Shown: in pieces, positions 8,959-18,831 of the stretch
How positions within the stretch are numbered: the stretch's first letter is position 1
Layout: each line of letters opens with the position of its first letter
NCBI GenBank assembly: GCA_029238215.1
Contig: JAQWGN010000006.1
Location: forward strand, 1 to 45,475
Length of the DNA: 45,475 nt
Direction of reading: 5' to 3'
Source of the DNA: Flavobacteriaceae bacterium
GTDB taxonomy: Bacteria; Bacteroidota; Bacteroidia; Flavobacteriales; Flavobacteriaceae
Position numbers and translations under genes: made by a program
Notes under the pieces: generated by a model
The model's input: the letters and a program-made list of their open reading frames with translations, nothing else
Database searches by the model: none
Told to the model about the DNA's origin: nothing

Positions 8959-8988
8959 TTGACCAATAGCACTTTCCGTGTATATTTG
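8959..8988 (+). promoter_or_regulatory. Complete Bacteroidota promoter for thrS operon
   Basis: TTG at 8959-8961 is followed after 19 nt by TATATTTG (8981-8988), a full match to the -33/-7 arrangement of Bacteroidota. The thrS ATG lies only 8 nt further on, so the leader is very short. Confidence 0.75.
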
Positions 8989-8996
8989 CCAGCAGT

Positions 8997-10955
8997 ATGA
9001 GTACAACAATTGACATTCGTTTACCCGATGGTGCCATCAAGCAAATGCCCAAAGGTGCTACACCATTTGATGTAGCACAAAGCATTAGCGAAGGATTGGC
9101 ACGTGCCGTATTGTCTGCCTCCTATAACGGTACTGTGGTTGAAACCAAAACCCCATTAACTGAAAACGGAGATCTTGTGTTATATACATTTTCCAATGCG
9201 GAAGGAAAGAAAGCTTTTTGGCACTCTAGTGCCCACCTATTGGCGCAAGCACTCGAACAGCTTTACCCAGGCATAAAACTTACGATTGGCCCAGCTATTG
9301 ATAGTGGATTTTACTACGACGTGGATATAACATCGCATGGCATTAGTGAAAAGGATCTTCCAGCTATTGAAAAACGCATGCTAGAACTTGCGCGAGGAAA
9401 ACACGAATTTACGATACGTTCGGCTACAAAATCCGAAGCACTTTCGTTTTATAAAGGCGCTGGAAACGAATACAAAACTGAACTTATTGAAGGACTGGAA
9501 GACGGCACCATTACTTTCTGTGATCACGACGATTTTACCGATTTATGCCGCGGTGGACATGTCCCCAATACAGGGGTTATCAAGGCGGTAAAACTCACCA
9601 ACATTGCTGGTGCTTACTGGCGTGGTGATGAACAAAACAAACAATTAACTCGAATCTACGGGGTTTCTTTTCCAAAGCAAAAACTTTTGACCGAGCATCT
9701 TGCCCTTTTGGAAGAAGCAAAAAAACGAGATCACCGCAAGCTAGGTGCCGAACTTGGACTGTTTGCCTTTTCCCAAAAAGTAGGTCAAGGACTTCCGTTA
9801 TGGCTTCCAAAAGGAGCGGCATTGCGTGAACGATTAGAACAATTTTTACGAAAAGCACAAGCAAAAGCTGGGTACGAGCAAGTAGTAACCCCACATATTG
9901 GTCAAAAAGAACTTTATGTAACCTCGGGGCATTATGAAAAATATGGTGCCGATAGTTTTCAACCCATACATACGCCAGCAGCAGGTGAGGAATTCTTACT
10001 TAAACCAATGAATTGTCCGCACCACTGTGAAATTTACAACGCTTCGCCGTGGAGTTACCGGGATTTACCCATCCGTTTGGCTGAGTTTGGTACCGTTTAC
10101 CGTTATGAACAAAGTGGTGAACTGCATGGCTTGACAAGAGTACGTGGTTTTACACAAGATGATGCCCATATTTTTTGCACGCCCGAACAACTCAACGATG
10201 AGTTTATGGCGGTGATTGATTTGGTGCTCTATGTGTTTAATGCGTTAGGATTTAAAGACTTTAAGACTCAAGTATCCATTCGGGATCCAAAAAAACCTGA
10301 AAAATACATAGGGGAAACCACACTTTGGGAGAAAGCAGAGCAAGCCATTATTGCAGCAGCCGAGGAAAAAGGATTAGACTATGTAATCGAAGAAGGAGAA
10401 GCGGCGTTTTATGGTCCAAAACTGGATTTTATGGTAAAAGATGCGCTAGGAAGAAGCTGGCAGCTGGGAACCATTCAAGTAGATTACACCCTTCCAGAAC
10501 GCTTTGATCTTAGCTATAAAGGCAGTGATAACGAAATGCATCGTCCGGTAATGATACACCGTGCACCTTTTGGAAGTATGGAACGTTTTGTTGCTATTTT
10601 GATTGAACATACGGGAGGAAATTTTCCTTTATGGCTTACGCCAACACAAGTACAATTACTCTGTGTTAGCGAAAAGCATGAAAAATACGCGAAAAAAGTT
10701 TCAGAATTCTTAGAAAATGACGAAATTCGCGCCCTCGTGGATGATAGAAATGAGACTATAGGTAAAAAAATCCGCGAAGCTGAAATGAGCAAAGTGCCCT
10801 TTATGGTCATTATAGGCGAACAAGAAGCTACGCAAAATACCGTCTCAGTTCGACAACACGGAGGAAACGTTCTGGGGACGATGTCACTAGAAGATTTTGC
10901 AAAATTGATTCGAAATCAAGTTGCAGATGATATTAAAAGTTTTTCAACCAATTAA
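8997..10955 (+). CDS. thrS: Threonine--tRNA ligase
   Basis: 652 residues. Charges tRNA-Thr with threonine in the cytoplasm. Domains in order: TGS (1-62, [21 protein letters not shown]), the editing domain with [11 protein letters not shown] and [10 protein letters not shown], the class II core with motif 2 ([14 protein letters not shown]), [10 protein letters not shown] carrying the zinc-binding cysteine, motif 3 ([18 protein letters not shown]), and a C-terminal anticodon-binding domain ([35 protein letters not shown]). Full length for the family. It starts the thrS-infC-rpmI-rplT unit, an order found in many bacteria, and infC begins only 11 nt after its stop. Confidence 0.97.
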   Translation: MSTTIDIRLPDGAIKQMPKGATPFDVAQSISEGLARAVLSASYNGTVVETKTPLTENGDLVLYTFSNAEGKKAFWHSSAHLLAQALEQLYPGIKLTIGPAIDSGFYYDVDITSHGISEKDLPAIEKRMLELARGKHEFTIRSATKSEALSFYKGAGNEYKTELIEGLEDGTITFCDHDDFTDLCRGGHVPNTGVIKAVKLTNIAGAYWRGDEQNKQLTRIYGVSFPKQKLLTEHLALLEEAKKRDHRKLGAELGLFAFSQKVGQGLPLWLPKGAALRERLEQFLRKAQAKAGYEQVVTPHIGQKELYVTSGHYEKYGADSFQPIHTPAAGEEFLLKPMNCPHHCEIYNASPWSYRDLPIRLAEFGTVYRYEQSGELHGLTRVRGFTQDDAHIFCTPEQLNDEFMAVIDLVLYVFNALGFKDFKTQVSIRDPKKPEKYIGETTLWEKAEQAIIAAAEEKGLDYVIEEGEAAFYGPKLDFMVKDALGRSWQLGTIQVDYTLPERFDLSYKGSDNEMHRPVMIHRAPFGSMERFVAILIEHTGGNFPLWLTPTQVQLLCVSEKHEKYAKKVSEFLENDEIRALVDDRNETIGKKIREAEMSKVPFMVIIGEQEATQNTVSVRQHGGNVLGTMSLEDFAKLIRNQVADDIKSFSTN

Positions 10956-10966
10956 ATTCGTTTGTT

Positions 10967-11518
10967 ATAGCGATTAGAAGAAGAAGAAGCAGAGGCCCTG
11001 CTCGCGTCATAAAAGAAGATAAGCACCGAATCAATGAAAAGATTCGAGTGCCTGAAGTCCGTTTGGTTGGAGAAAATGTAGAAATGGGAGTTTTCCCGCT
11101 ACAAAAGGCCTTGCAAATGGCAAATGAATTGGAGTTAGACTTGGTTGAAATTTCACCCAATGCTTCTCCCCCGGTGTGTAAAATCATCGATTATAAAAAA
11201 TTCCTTTACGAGCAAAAGAAGCGCGAAAAGGTAATGAAAGCAAACGCCTCGAAAGTGGTGTTAAAAGAAATACGATTCGGACCGCAAACCGATGAACACG
11301 ATTACGAGTTTAAAAAGAAACACGCAATCAAGTTTTTAGAAGAAGGTGCAAAGCTTAAAGCTTTTGTGTTTTTTAAAGGTCGGTCAATCATATTTAAAGA
11401 TCAAGGTCAAATTTTGTTGCTGCGATTAGCACAAGATTTAGAAGAATACGGCAAGGTTGAACAATTGCCAAAATTAGAAGGAAAACGGATGATCATGTTG
11501 ATGAATCCGAAAAAATAA
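10967..11518 (+). CDS. infC: Translation initiation factor IF-3 (non-AUG start)
   Basis: 183 residues if translation begins at the ATA at 10967 ([14 protein letters not shown]). The alternative is the ATT two codons later (10973). The first conventional in-frame start is a GTG at 11048, which would remove 27 residues including the conserved [18 protein letters not shown] segment, so it cannot be right. IF-3 binds the 30S subunit, blocks premature 50S joining and checks the start codon. The N-domain ([35 protein letters not shown]) and C-domain ([37 protein letters not shown]) are complete. In Escherichia coli an AUU start lets IF-3 repress its own synthesis; the non-AUG start here suggests the same control. 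Confidence 0.93.
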   Translation: MAIRRRRSRGPARVIKEDKHRINEKIRVPEVRLVGENVEMGVFPLQKALQMANELELDLVEISPNASPPVCKIIDYKKFLYEQKKREKVMKANASKVVLKEIRFGPQTDEHDYEFKKKHAIKFLEEGAKLKAFVFFKGRSIIFKDQGQILLLRLAQDLEEYGKVEQLPKLEGKRMIMLMNPKK

Positions 11519-11529
11519 AAGGAAGTAGT

Positions 11530-11727
11530 ATGCCTAAGATGAAAACAAAATCGAGTGCCAAAAAACGCTTTAAGCTAACAGGCACAGGGAAAATTAAACG
11601 TAAACATGCGTTTAAGAGTCACATTTTGACAAAAAAATCAAAAAAGCGTAAGCTTAAGCTAACCCACAGTGGATTGGTACATGAAAGCGACGCAGACAAC
11701 ATCAAAGGACAACTTCGTTTAAAATAA
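11530..11727 (+). CDS. rpmI: 50S ribosomal protein L35
   Basis: 65 residues, very basic, with the family signature [32 protein letters not shown] component of the large ribosomal subunit. It lies 11 nt after infC and 59 nt before rplT, in the conserved infC-rpmI-rplT order. Confidence 0.97.
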   Translation: MPKMKTKSSAKKRFKLTGTGKIKRKHAFKSHILTKKSKKRKLKLTHSGLVHESDADNIKGQLRLK

Positions 11728-11786
11728 CGTTAATCTGAAGTTGGGCTTAAAGTGAGTTACTCCGCCTGCTTCACAACATCTATACC

Positions 11787-12131
11787 ATGCCAAGATCCGT
11801 AAATTCAGTTGCTTCTAGAGCACGAAGAAAGAAAATTTTAAAACTCGCCAAAGGCTACTTTGGTCGTAGAAAAAATGTTTGGACTGTTGCCAAAAATGCC
11901 GTTGATAAGGCCATGCTTTATGCATACCGTGACCGTAGAAACAAAAAACGCAGTTTCCGTGCCCTTTGGATTACACGTATTAACGCTGGTGCACGACTAC
12001 ATGGTTTGTCATATTCTCAATTTATGGGAAAAGTGAGCACAAACAACATCGCATTAAACCGTAAGGTATTGGCCGACTTGGCCATGAACCACCCTGAGGC
12101 CTTTAAAGCTGTGGTGGACAAGGTGAAATAA
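11787..12131 (+). CDS. rplT: 50S ribosomal protein L20
   Basis: 114 residues, basic: [35 protein letters not shown] pattern, [16 protein letters not shown] and [16 protein letters not shown]. Binds 23S rRNA early in 50S assembly, and in several bacteria also represses the infC-rpmI-rplT mRNA. The 59-nt gap before it could hold such a site, but no obvious pseudoknot was identified by eye. It ends the plus-strand unit and converges on dnaB. Confidence 0.97.
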   Translation: MPRSVNSVASRARRKKILKLAKGYFGRRKNVWTVAKNAVDKAMLYAYRDRRNKKRSFRALWITRINAGARLHGLSYSQFMGKVSTNNIALNRKVLADLAMNHPEAFKAVVDKVK

Positions 12132-12150
12132 TACTTCCTATCAACATTTA

Positions 12151-13665
12151 TTAGAAAGGCATGTCGTCATCAGACGATCTGCCAAAAGCATCATTGGGAT
12201 CAATGCGTGGTTGCTCAAAAGGCTCGTCGGCATTAATCTTTGACTGGAATTCCATGGGTGCATCAAATTGATCAAGGTTATCAAACTTCCCTAAGTTTCC
12301 AATAAACTTCAACCGTATACTATCCAAGCCACCATTACGGTGTTTTGCGATAATAAATTCAGCTTGACCTGCAGCAGGAGTGCGTTCCTCATCATCCCAC
12401 TCATCGATTTTATAATACTCAGGACGATAAATAAAGGTTACTAAATCGGCATCTTGCTCAATTGCACCAGACTCACGTAAATCAGAAATTTGTGGGCGCT
12501 TACTCCCGCCACGGGTTTCTACAGCACGTGAAAGTTGTGATAAAGCAATCACCGGAATATCCAATTCCTTCGCCAGGGCTTTTAAGTTTCTAGAGATGGT
12601 GGATATTTCTTGTTCACGATTTCCAGTCTTACTACTCCCCCCTGGAGTCATGAGCTGTAAGTAGTCAATCATGATTAATCGAATGCCATATTGAGATGAT
12701 AAACGACGTGCTTTTGCACGAAGGTCAAAAATAGAAAGGGAAGGCGTATCATCAATAAATAAGGGGGCGTTTTCTAAATCCGCAACCTTGACATTGAGTT
12801 GTTTCCACTCGTGGTCTTCTAGTTTTCCTGTTCGGAGTTTTTCTGATGAAAGTCCTGTTTCTGAAGAAATAAGTCGTGTAATCAGCTGAACAGAAGACAT
12901 TTCTAGGGAGAAAAAAGCAACCGGTATATTTTGTTCAACAGCAATGTTTCGTGCCATTGATAAAGTAAAGGCTGTTTTACCCATACCCGGTCGTGCAGCA
13001 ACAATAATAAGATCACTATTTTGCCAACCAGATGTAATTTTGTCTACGCCATTAAATCCAGATGGAACACCACTCATACCTTCTTGATTGGCGATTTCCT
13101 CAATTTTTTTCTTCGCCTGAATGACAAGGCTTTGGGCCGTGGCTGTAGATGTTTTTAAATTTCCTTGCGCAACCTCGTAGAGTTTTGATTCTGCCTTATC
13201 AAGCATGTCAAAAACATCTTTAGTTTCGTCGTAGGCTTCTTCAATAATCTCACTTGAAATTTTGATCAGACTGCGCTGAATGAATTTTTGAAGAATAATA
13301 CGCGCATGGTATTCAATGTGAGCAGAAGAAGAAACTTTTTTAGAAAGCTGAATAAGATAAAAGTCGCCCCCTATTTGATTTAATTTTCCTTCTTTTCTAA
13401 GTTGAGCCGAAACTGTTAATAGGTCAATAGGTTCGGTATTTTCAAAAAGCCGTACCATCGCTGAAAAGATATGTTGGTGTGCTTCACGATAAAACGCTTC
13501 AGGAAGCAGGATATCAATAACCTCATCGACTCCTTTTTTATCAATCATCATGGCGCCCAATACCACTTCCTCAAAGTCGAGGACTTGCGGGGGGAGTTTA
13601 CCCCGTTCTAGCGGCACTACTGCTGCTGGAGAAATAATGGCCGGTTTTGATTTTTTTTCTTCCAC
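12151..13665 (-). CDS. dnaB: Replicative DNA helicase DnaB
   Basis: 504 residues. The ring helicase unwinds DNA at the replication fork. The N-terminal domain (about 25-130, PQVLDFEEVVLGAMMIDKKGVDEVIDIL) recruits primase; the C-terminal RecA-like domain has Walker A ARPGMGKT (224-231), VAFFSLEMSS, IMIDYLQLM (Walker B region), the LSQLSRAVE segment and RESGAIEQDAD. The C-terminal tail is acidic (DDDMPF). The start is a GTG at 13665, with no better ATG near the expected N-terminus. It lies 103 nt downstream of accA on the same strand, so it may have its own promoter. Confidence 0.96.
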   Translation of the reverse strand: MEEKKSKPAIISPAAVVPLERGKLPPQVLDFEEVVLGAMMIDKKGVDEVIDILLPEAFYREAHQHIFSAMVRLFENTEPIDLLTVSAQLRKEGKLNQIGGDFYLIQLSKKVSSSAHIEYHARIILQKFIQRSLIKISSEIIEEAYDETKDVFDMLDKAESKLYEVAQGNLKTSTATAQSLVIQAKKKIEEIANQEGMSGVPSGFNGVDKITSGWQNSDLIIVAARPGMGKTAFTLSMARNIAVEQNIPVAFFSLEMSSVQLITRLISSETGLSSEKLRTGKLEDHEWKQLNVKVADLENAPLFIDDTPSLSIFDLRAKARRLSSQYGIRLIMIDYLQLMTPGGSSKTGNREQEISTISRNLKALAKELDIPVIALSQLSRAVETRGGSKRPQISDLRESGAIEQDADLVTFIYRPEYYKIDEWDDEERTPAAGQAEFIIAKHRNGGLDSIRLKFIGNLGKFDNLDQFDAPMEFQSKINADEPFEQPRIDPNDAFGRSSDDDMPF

Positions 13666-13768
13666 AATACGAAACTACACAAAGCGTTCGATTTTAAGGA
13701 TTTGAAACCCAAAAACTAACGAACGCTATTTGGTTAATAACTCTAAAATTTTGTTTATAAGCCAAACA

Positions 13769-14722
13769 TTATTCGGCATAGACGCCCATGGCGAAAAACT
13801 TTTCCATGCGTTCCTTGACAAGGTCTTTAGAAGACTTGTCTTTAAGTTCTGTATATGTTTTAGAAATAGCTTTTCGGACAGTCTCAAAAATTAACTCCCG
13901 ATCGGTATGTGCACCTCCAAGAGGCTCCTTAATAATGGTGTCAATTAATTTTTGACGTTTCATGTCTTTGGCAGTGAGCTTTAAGGCCTCCGCAGCTTGT
14001 TCTTTATACTCCCAGCTACGCCATAAAATAGACGAACAAGATTCGGGAGATATTACAGAATACCATGTGTTTTCAAGCATAAAAATTCGGTCTCCAACGC
14101 CTATTCCCAATGCTCCACCGGAAGCACCTTCTCCAATAACCACAACGATAATTGGAACTTTTAATCGTGACATCTCTAAGATATTACGGGCAATGGCCTC
14201 TCCTTGTCCACGCTCTTCTGCCTCTAAACCCGGATATGCGCCCGGTGTATCCACAAAACACACAACAGGGATGTTAAATTTTTCAGCAGATTTCATCAAG
14301 CGTAATGCCTTGCGGTAGCCTTCTGGGTTTGCCATTCCAAAATTTCGATATTGGCGTGTTTTGGTATTGTAGCCTTTTTGCTGACCAATAAACATAAAGC
14401 TTTGATCACCAATTTTACCCAAGCCTCCTATCATCGCCTTGTCGTCTTTAACCGTTCTATCTCCGTGAAGTTCTAAAAAACTACCTTTTGTAAGGGCACT
14501 GATATAGTCTAAAGTATAGGGTCTGGAAGGGTGTCTTGAAACCTGAACACGTTGCCATGCAGTAAGGTTTGAATAAATTTCATTTTTCAAATCAGAAAGG
14601 CGTTCAGAAATCTTTTCACAAGTGTCTGTGACATCAACCTCACTCTCCGTCCCAATGACCTGACATTTCTGTAGCTGATCTTCTAACTCTTTGATAGGTT
14701 GCTCAAAGTCCAAGTACTCCAT
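13769..14722 (-). CDS. accA: Acetyl-CoA carboxylase carboxyltransferase subunit alpha
   Basis: 317 residues from the ATG at 14722 ([17 protein letters not shown]). An in-frame ATG at 14740 lies only 3 nt after the -7 promoter box at 14743-14750, near or upstream of the expected transcript start, so it is rejected; the shorter form also matches the family N-terminus. AccA transfers carboxyl from carboxybiotin to acetyl-CoA, giving malonyl-CoA for fatty acid synthesis, together with AccB, AccC and AccD. Family landmarks: [66 protein letters not shown] and [16 protein letters not shown]. Confidence 0.96.
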   Translation of the reverse strand: MEYLDFEQPIKELEDQLQKCQVIGTESEVDVTDTCEKISERLSDLKNEIYSNLTAWQRVQVSRHPSRPYTLDYISALTKGSFLELHGDRTVKDDKAMIGGLGKIGDQSFMFIGQQKGYNTKTRQYRNFGMANPEGYRKALRLMKSAEKFNIPVVCFVDTPGAYPGLEAEERGQGEAIARNILEMSRLKVPIIVVVIGEGASGGALGIGVGDRIFMLENTWYSVISPESCSSILWRSWEYKEQAAEALKLTAKDMKRQKLIDTIIKEPLGGAHTDRELIFETVRKAISKTYTELKDKSSKDLVKERMEKFFAMGVYAE

Positions 14723-14742
14723 AGTGTGTTTGTTATCCATAA

Positions 14743-14750
14743 CAAATATA
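14743..14750 (-). promoter_or_regulatory. Bacteroidota -7 promoter box for accA
   Basis: On the minus strand this reads TATATTTG, an exact TAnnTTTG match 20 nt before the accA ATG at 14722. It sits just past the stop of the EamA gene (14752), so accA can be expressed apart from the upstream genes. Confidence 0.65.
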
Positions 14751-14751
14751 C

Positions 14752-15663
14752 TTAATTTGATTTCGGAGCAGCTGTAAGTTTTGATTTTTTTGTTTGCTTT
14801 AGTTTTAAAACCCCATTAGCCACAACAGCAACAAGGATACAAACCAAGCCGATGTAAAATGACGTAGGCATCGCCTCCTTTTCGCCAAAAATAACATAGG
14901 CAAGACCAATCCCATAAACCGGTTCCATATTTATGCCAAGCATGATAGAATATGGACTTAAGTGACGCATTACAACAATAGAAACAACGAAAGCGTAAGA
15001 GGTGCAAACAAACGCCAGGATTAAAAGCCAAAGGATGTCGGTTTGAGAAAGAATAAAAAAAGAAGGTTTAAATGCCCCTTGACTAATTAACAGTGCAGTT
15101 ACTACAATTGCCCCGACCAACAGCTCATAAAACGATAATATATAAGGATCGGTTTTAGAAACATATTTACCATTAAGCAGTGTAAAAAGAACAGCCAATA
15201 CTGTCGAAACTCCTGCGTATAAAAACCCTTTTATATGTGTCGTATCGGTGCCTAAAACCATAGAAAGTCCAACAACTACCAACAAACCAAAAAGCACCTC
15301 GTAGCCTATAATTTTTCGTTTATAAAAGATAGGTTCCAGTAATGAGGTTAAAAATGCCCCAGAAGAGAGTACCGAAAGTGTAATGGATACATTGGATGCC
15401 TTAACAGCAGCAAAAAAAGTAACCCAATGGAAGGCTATCAACACACCGCTTAAAATTGCAACCCATGCAATTGTTTTAGAAACTCTAAAAGAGCGTTTAC
15501 CGATCCAAAGCACCAGCCCCAACCCTATAGTAGCCAAGCTCATGCGATACCAAACCAAGGGAATTGCCGAAATACGTATTAACGCCCCAAGGATGGCTGT
15601 AAAACCAAAGATGATAACAATAAAATGGAAATGGAGCGCACTACGAAGTTTATCGTTTTGCAT
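14752..15663 (-). CDS. EamA/DMT family transporter
   Basis: 303 residues forming ten predicted transmembrane helices in two homologous EamA halves, the layout of drug/metabolite transporters. The C-terminus is short and basic ([15 protein letters not shown]). The first half has [20 protein letters not shown] and the second [29 protein letters not shown], both typical of the family. The substrate (amino acid, nucleotide sugar or other metabolite) cannot be predicted. Its start overlaps the end of lptG by 14 nt, so the two are probably co-translated. Confidence 0.88.
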   Translation of the reverse strand: MQNDKLRSALHFHFIVIIFGFTAILGALIRISAIPLVWYRMSLATIGLGLVLWIGKRSFRVSKTIAWVAILSGVLIAFHWVTFFAAVKASNVSITLSVLSSGAFLTSLLEPIFYKRKIIGYEVLFGLLVVVGLSMVLGTDTTHIKGFLYAGVSTVLAVLFTLLNGKYVSKTDPYILSFYELLVGAIVVTALLISQGAFKPSFFILSQTDILWLLILAFVCTSYAFVVSIVVMRHLSPYSIMLGINMEPVYGIGLAYVIFGEKEAMPTSFYIGLVCILVAVVANGVLKLKQTKKSKLTAAPKSN

Positions 15664-16726
15664 GACGCAATAAATAAATTGAAATTATTGAAAAAATCAT
15701 GTTGGGGGTCCATGCGGCAATCCAAGGTGTGAAATTTGATTTCTCAACCATTACCTCAAAAATTCGATCAAAAAAGACGTAAATAAATGCCAAAATGATT
15801 CCCATAGCTAAATTAATGCCCATACCCCCACGCTTTTTAAACGAAGCAAAAGCAACTGCAATAAGTGTAAGAATAAAAGCAGAAACAGGCAGTGACCACC
15901 GCTTGTGCCTTACAAGCAAATGGCTGTTTATTAAAGGGCTTCCATTTTCTTTTTCTAGCTTAATAAACGAATTGAGCTCAAAAAAGTTAAGTGTTTGTGC
16001 TTTGTATGTGATTGGAACGAGATCATCCAATTGAAAAGGAAAAATAGTATCGAGTCGGACTTCATTTCGAATAATCTCTGACTCATCGACAAAACTGCGT
16101 TGGAAATAATTTGACAATCGGTAAATGGAGTCTTTTTCAATCCATCGAATGTTTTGTGCTTTTAATTTGTAGGCAAGCTTATCCCCTTCAAAATGTTCCC
16201 AGGAAAATTTATACCCAATTTGTCTATTTGCATTGTAATTACTCAAATAAATAAAATCATTGTCCCCAATTTGTTTGTAAATATTATCGGTCTGTCTTAC
16301 TTTTCTATTCTTATTGACGTAGGTGTATTTAAAGTCATTAAAGCGTTCGTTGGCATTGGGTACCCAAAACATACTAGACACAAAAGCTAAGGATGCAACA
16401 AAAGCAGCCGAAAGAATAAAGGGTCGGAGGTAACGATAAAATGAAATTCCTGAACTCAGTATCGCAATTACTTCGGTGTTACTAGCAAGCTTTGAAGTAA
16501 ACCAAATCACAGATAAAAACAAGAATATGGGAAAAAGCATGTAGCCAAACACCCAAATAAAGTCGTAATAATGGGATAGAATTTCTCTTGTAGTGAGCTC
16601 GTATTGCTTAAACTTATCGATATTCTGTGATAAGTCGACCAATACACTAATGGGAATAAACATACCTAGCATTACCACAAAAGTGCTAATGTATTTCAGC
16701 ATGATATATCGATCCAATAGTTTCAT
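15650..16726 (-). CDS. lptG: LptF/LptG family permease (LPS export)
   Basis: 358 residues of the YjgP/YjgQ family: three N-terminal transmembrane helices, a periplasmic beta-jellyroll of about 160 residues (QTDNIYKQIGDNDFIYLSNYN...), then three C-terminal helices (WSLPVSAFILTLIAVAFA, INLAMGIILAFIYVFFDRI). It begins MKLLDRYIMLKYISTF, a hallmark start. With a partner permease and LptB it extracts LPS from the inner membrane. Flavobacteria carry two such permeases, and choosing LptG over LptF by eye is tentative. It lies 2 nt after tgt. Confidence 0.87.
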   Translation of the reverse strand: MKLLDRYIMLKYISTFVVMLGMFIPISVLVDLSQNIDKFKQYELTTREILSHYYDFIWVFGYMLFPIFLFLSVIWFTSKLASNTEVIAILSSGISFYRYLRPFILSAAFVASLAFVSSMFWVPNANERFNDFKYTYVNKNRKVRQTDNIYKQIGDNDFIYLSNYNANRQIGYKFSWEHFEGDKLAYKLKAQNIRWIEKDSIYRLSNYFQRSFVDESEIIRNEVRLDTIFPFQLDDLVPITYKAQTLNFFELNSFIKLEKENGSPLINSHLLVRHKRWSLPVSAFILTLIAVAFASFKKRGGMGINLAMGIILAFIYVFFDRIFEVMVEKSNFTPWIAAWTPNMIFSIISIYLLRHAKR

Positions 16727-16728
16727 TA

Positions 16729-17859
16729 CTATAAGCGTTTATTCATTTGGCGTACCATGGTGTTTTTCCACGTTGAAAAGTCTCCCGCTAAAATATGCTT
16801 TCTAGCTTGGCGAACCAACCATAAGTAAAAGGATAGGTTGTGAAGTGTAGCAAGTTGTTTGCCTAGTAATTCATTGGCGGCAAATAAGTGCCGTAAATAG
16901 GCTTTTGAATAGGTGGTATCAACAAAACTAGTGCCATTTGGATCTATTGGGGAAAAATCATTTTCCCATTTCTTGTTTTTGATGTTTATCGTTCCCTCTG
17001 AGGTGAAAAGCATGCCGTTTCTGGCGTTTCGAGAAGGCATCACACAATCAAACATATCCACACCCAAGGCAATATTTTCCAAAATATTTATAGGAGTACC
17101 CACACCCATTAGGTATCGTGGTTTATCTTCAGGAAGAATCGAACAAACAGCATCTGCCATGGCGTACATTTCTTCTGCGGGTTCTCCTACAGAAAGTCCA
17201 CCAATTGCATTTCCTGGCGCATTGGTGTTTGCGATAAATGTTGCCGACTGCTCTCGTAAATCTGTATAAACACTTCCCTGAACAATGGGGAATAGTGTTT
17301 GGTTATACCCATACTTTGGGGTTGTTTCTTCAAATCGTTGTTGACAGCGCAGCAACCAGCGGTGGGTCATGTGCATCGATTTCTTAGCATAGTTGTAGTC
17401 GCATGGGTAAGGCGTACATTCATCAAATGCCATAATAATATCCGCACCTATTGTTCGTTGAACATCTATGGCAGATTCAGGCGTAAAAAAATGTTTCGAA
17501 CCATCAATATGAGATTTAAAAGCAACTCCTTCTTCTGTGATTTTTCGATTATCGGCCAGTGAATATACCTGATACCCTCCACTGTCGGTAAGCAAGGGTC
17601 TATCCCAATGCATAAACGCGTGAATACCTCCCGCTTGCTCTAAAATTGAGGGAGTGGGACGTAAGTACAAATGATAGGTGTTGGCCAAAATAATATCAGG
17701 GTTGATATCTTGTGCCAAATCTTGCTGATGAATTCCTTTTACGGTAGCTGCTGTTCCAACGGGCATAAATATGGGGGTTTCTATCCCCCCATGATCTGTG
17801 GTTATACGTCCTGCTCGTGCTTTTGATCCTTTATCTGTAGATTCTAATGTAAATTTCAC
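16729..17859 (-). CDS. tgt: tRNA-guanine (queuine) transglycosylase
   Basis: 376 residues from the GTG at 17859 (VKFTLESTDKGSKARAGRI). A longer frame from a GTG at 17874 is rejected because it lies upstream of the -7 box (17864-17871). The enzyme exchanges guanine-34 for preQ1 in tRNAs with GUN anticodons, the key step of queuosine formation. Visible: TPIFMPVGT, ANTYHLYLRPT, LLTDSGGYQVYSL with the catalytic/binding Asp, MAFDECTPYP, GGLSVGEP, YLMGVGTP and MFDCVMPSRNARNG. The zinc ligands usually near the C-terminus (C.C..C pattern) are not apparent: the region reads SKAYLRHLF, as in several bacteroidetal homologues, so metal binding is uncertain. Confidence 0.93.
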   Translation of the reverse strand: MKFTLESTDKGSKARAGRITTDHGGIETPIFMPVGTAATVKGIHQQDLAQDINPDIILANTYHLYLRPTPSILEQAGGIHAFMHWDRPLLTDSGGYQVYSLADNRKITEEGVAFKSHIDGSKHFFTPESAIDVQRTIGADIIMAFDECTPYPCDYNYAKKSMHMTHRWLLRCQQRFEETTPKYGYNQTLFPIVQGSVYTDLREQSATFIANTNAPGNAIGGLSVGEPAEEMYAMADAVCSILPEDKPRYLMGVGTPINILENIALGVDMFDCVMPSRNARNGMLFTSEGTINIKNKKWENDFSPIDPNGTSFVDTTYSKAYLRHLFAANELLGKQLATLHNLSFYLWLVRQARKHILAGDFSTWKNTMVRQMNKRL

Positions 17860-17863
17860 GTGC

Positions 17864-17871
17864 CAAATATA
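17864..17871 (-). promoter_or_regulatory. Bacteroidota -7 promoter box for tgt-lptG operon
   Basis: TATATTTG on the minus strand, with its last base only 4 nt before the GTG start of tgt at 17859. This predicts a leaderless or nearly leaderless mRNA. Confidence 0.6.
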
Positions 17872-17961
17872 CACAACCCCGAGTAGTTAGAATTATAACA
17901 AACTGTTGAAAATTCATATAAAATAAAACCAAGAAACAAGCTTGTATTCATTGTGAAGTTA

Positions 17962-17969
17962 TATTTTTG
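17962..17969 (+). promoter_or_regulatory. Bacteroidota -7 promoter box for transketolase genes
   Basis: TATTTTTG fits TAnnTTTG and lies 14 nt before the ATG at 17984. A TTG at 17942-17944 is 17 nt upstream, slightly closer than usual for the -33 element. Confidence 0.5.
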
Positions 17970-17983
17970 AAAAAAATTACTCC

Positions 17984-18829
17984 ATGGCAACAGTAGCCCA
18001 ACTACAACAACTTATTCCGCAGGTACGACGCGATATTTTACGAATGGTTCATCAAGTAAATTCTGGGCACCCAGGTGGTTCATTGGGATGTGCCGAATTC
18101 ATTGCAGTCCTATACAACCACGTCATGAAGTATTCAACAGAATTTGATATGGATGGTAAAAATGAAGATTTGTTCTTTTTATCAAATGGACATATTTCTC
18201 CCGTATTTTATAGTGTTTTAGCGCGTAGTGGTTTCTTTCCAGTTGCAGAGCTTGCCACATTTAGAAAGTTAAATTCCAGATTACAAGGGCACCCAACTAC
18301 ACATGAAGGCTTACCTGGGGTTCGTATTGCATCCGGTTCGCTAGGACAAGGCATGTCTGTAGCTATTGGCGCAGCAGAAGCTAAAAAATTAAACAACGAT
18401 TCACGTACTGTTTATAGCCTCCACGGAGATGGGGAATTACAGGAAGGACAAAACTGGGAAGCCATAATGTATGCAGGATCAAAGGGAATCGATAACCTAA
18501 TTTCAACGATAGATTACAACAAACAACAAATTGATGGTAGTACCAATGATGTATTGGCTTTGGGTGATGTAGGTGCAAAACTTGAAGCATTTGGATGGAT
18601 CGTAATTGACGTGAAAAAAGGAAATGATATTGAAGCGATTATTGCTGGATTAGAAGCAGCAAAAGCCGCTAGCGGAAAACAGAAACCCGTTGCAATATTA
18701 CTACATACTGAAATGGGTAATGGTGTTGATTTTATGATGCATACCCACGCTTGGCACGGAAAAGCACCAAGCGACGAACAACTAGCAACAGCGCTTTCAC
18801 AAAATGAAGAAACTTTAGGCGACTACTAA
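17984..18829 (+). CDS. Transketolase, N-terminal (thiamine diphosphate) subunit
   Basis: 281 residues. This half carries the pyrophosphate-binding domain of transketolase: HQVNSGHPGGSLGCAEF near 30, FFLSNGHISPVFYS, the HGDGELQEGQNWEA segment (about 145) that binds ThDP and Mg2+, and DYNKQQIDGST. The enzyme moves two-carbon ketol units between sugar phosphates in the pentose phosphate pathway. The catalytic domain is split over two genes; the partner starts 2 nt downstream, so the two should be made together in equal amounts. Split transketolases are known in several bacterial and archaeal groups. Confidence 0.94.
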   Translation: MATVAQLQQLIPQVRRDILRMVHQVNSGHPGGSLGCAEFIAVLYNHVMKYSTEFDMDGKNEDLFFLSNGHISPVFYSVLARSGFFPVAELATFRKLNSRLQGHPTTHEGLPGVRIASGSLGQGMSVAIGAAEAKKLNNDSRTVYSLHGDGELQEGQNWEAIMYAGSKGIDNLISTIDYNKQQIDGSTNDVLALGDVGAKLEAFGWIVIDVKKGNDIEAIIAGLEAAKAASGKQKPVAILLHTEMGNGVDFMMHTHAWHGKAPSDEQLATALSQNEETLGDY

Positions 18830-18831
18830 TT

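Noticed and set aside
11048-11518. infC starting at GTG 11048
   Set aside because: It would lose the conserved IF-3 segment HRINEKIRV and leave an unexplained conserved open frame upstream.
18389-18397. TTAAACAAC half-site
   Set aside because: It lies inside the transketolase coding sequence with no partner arm or promoter box.
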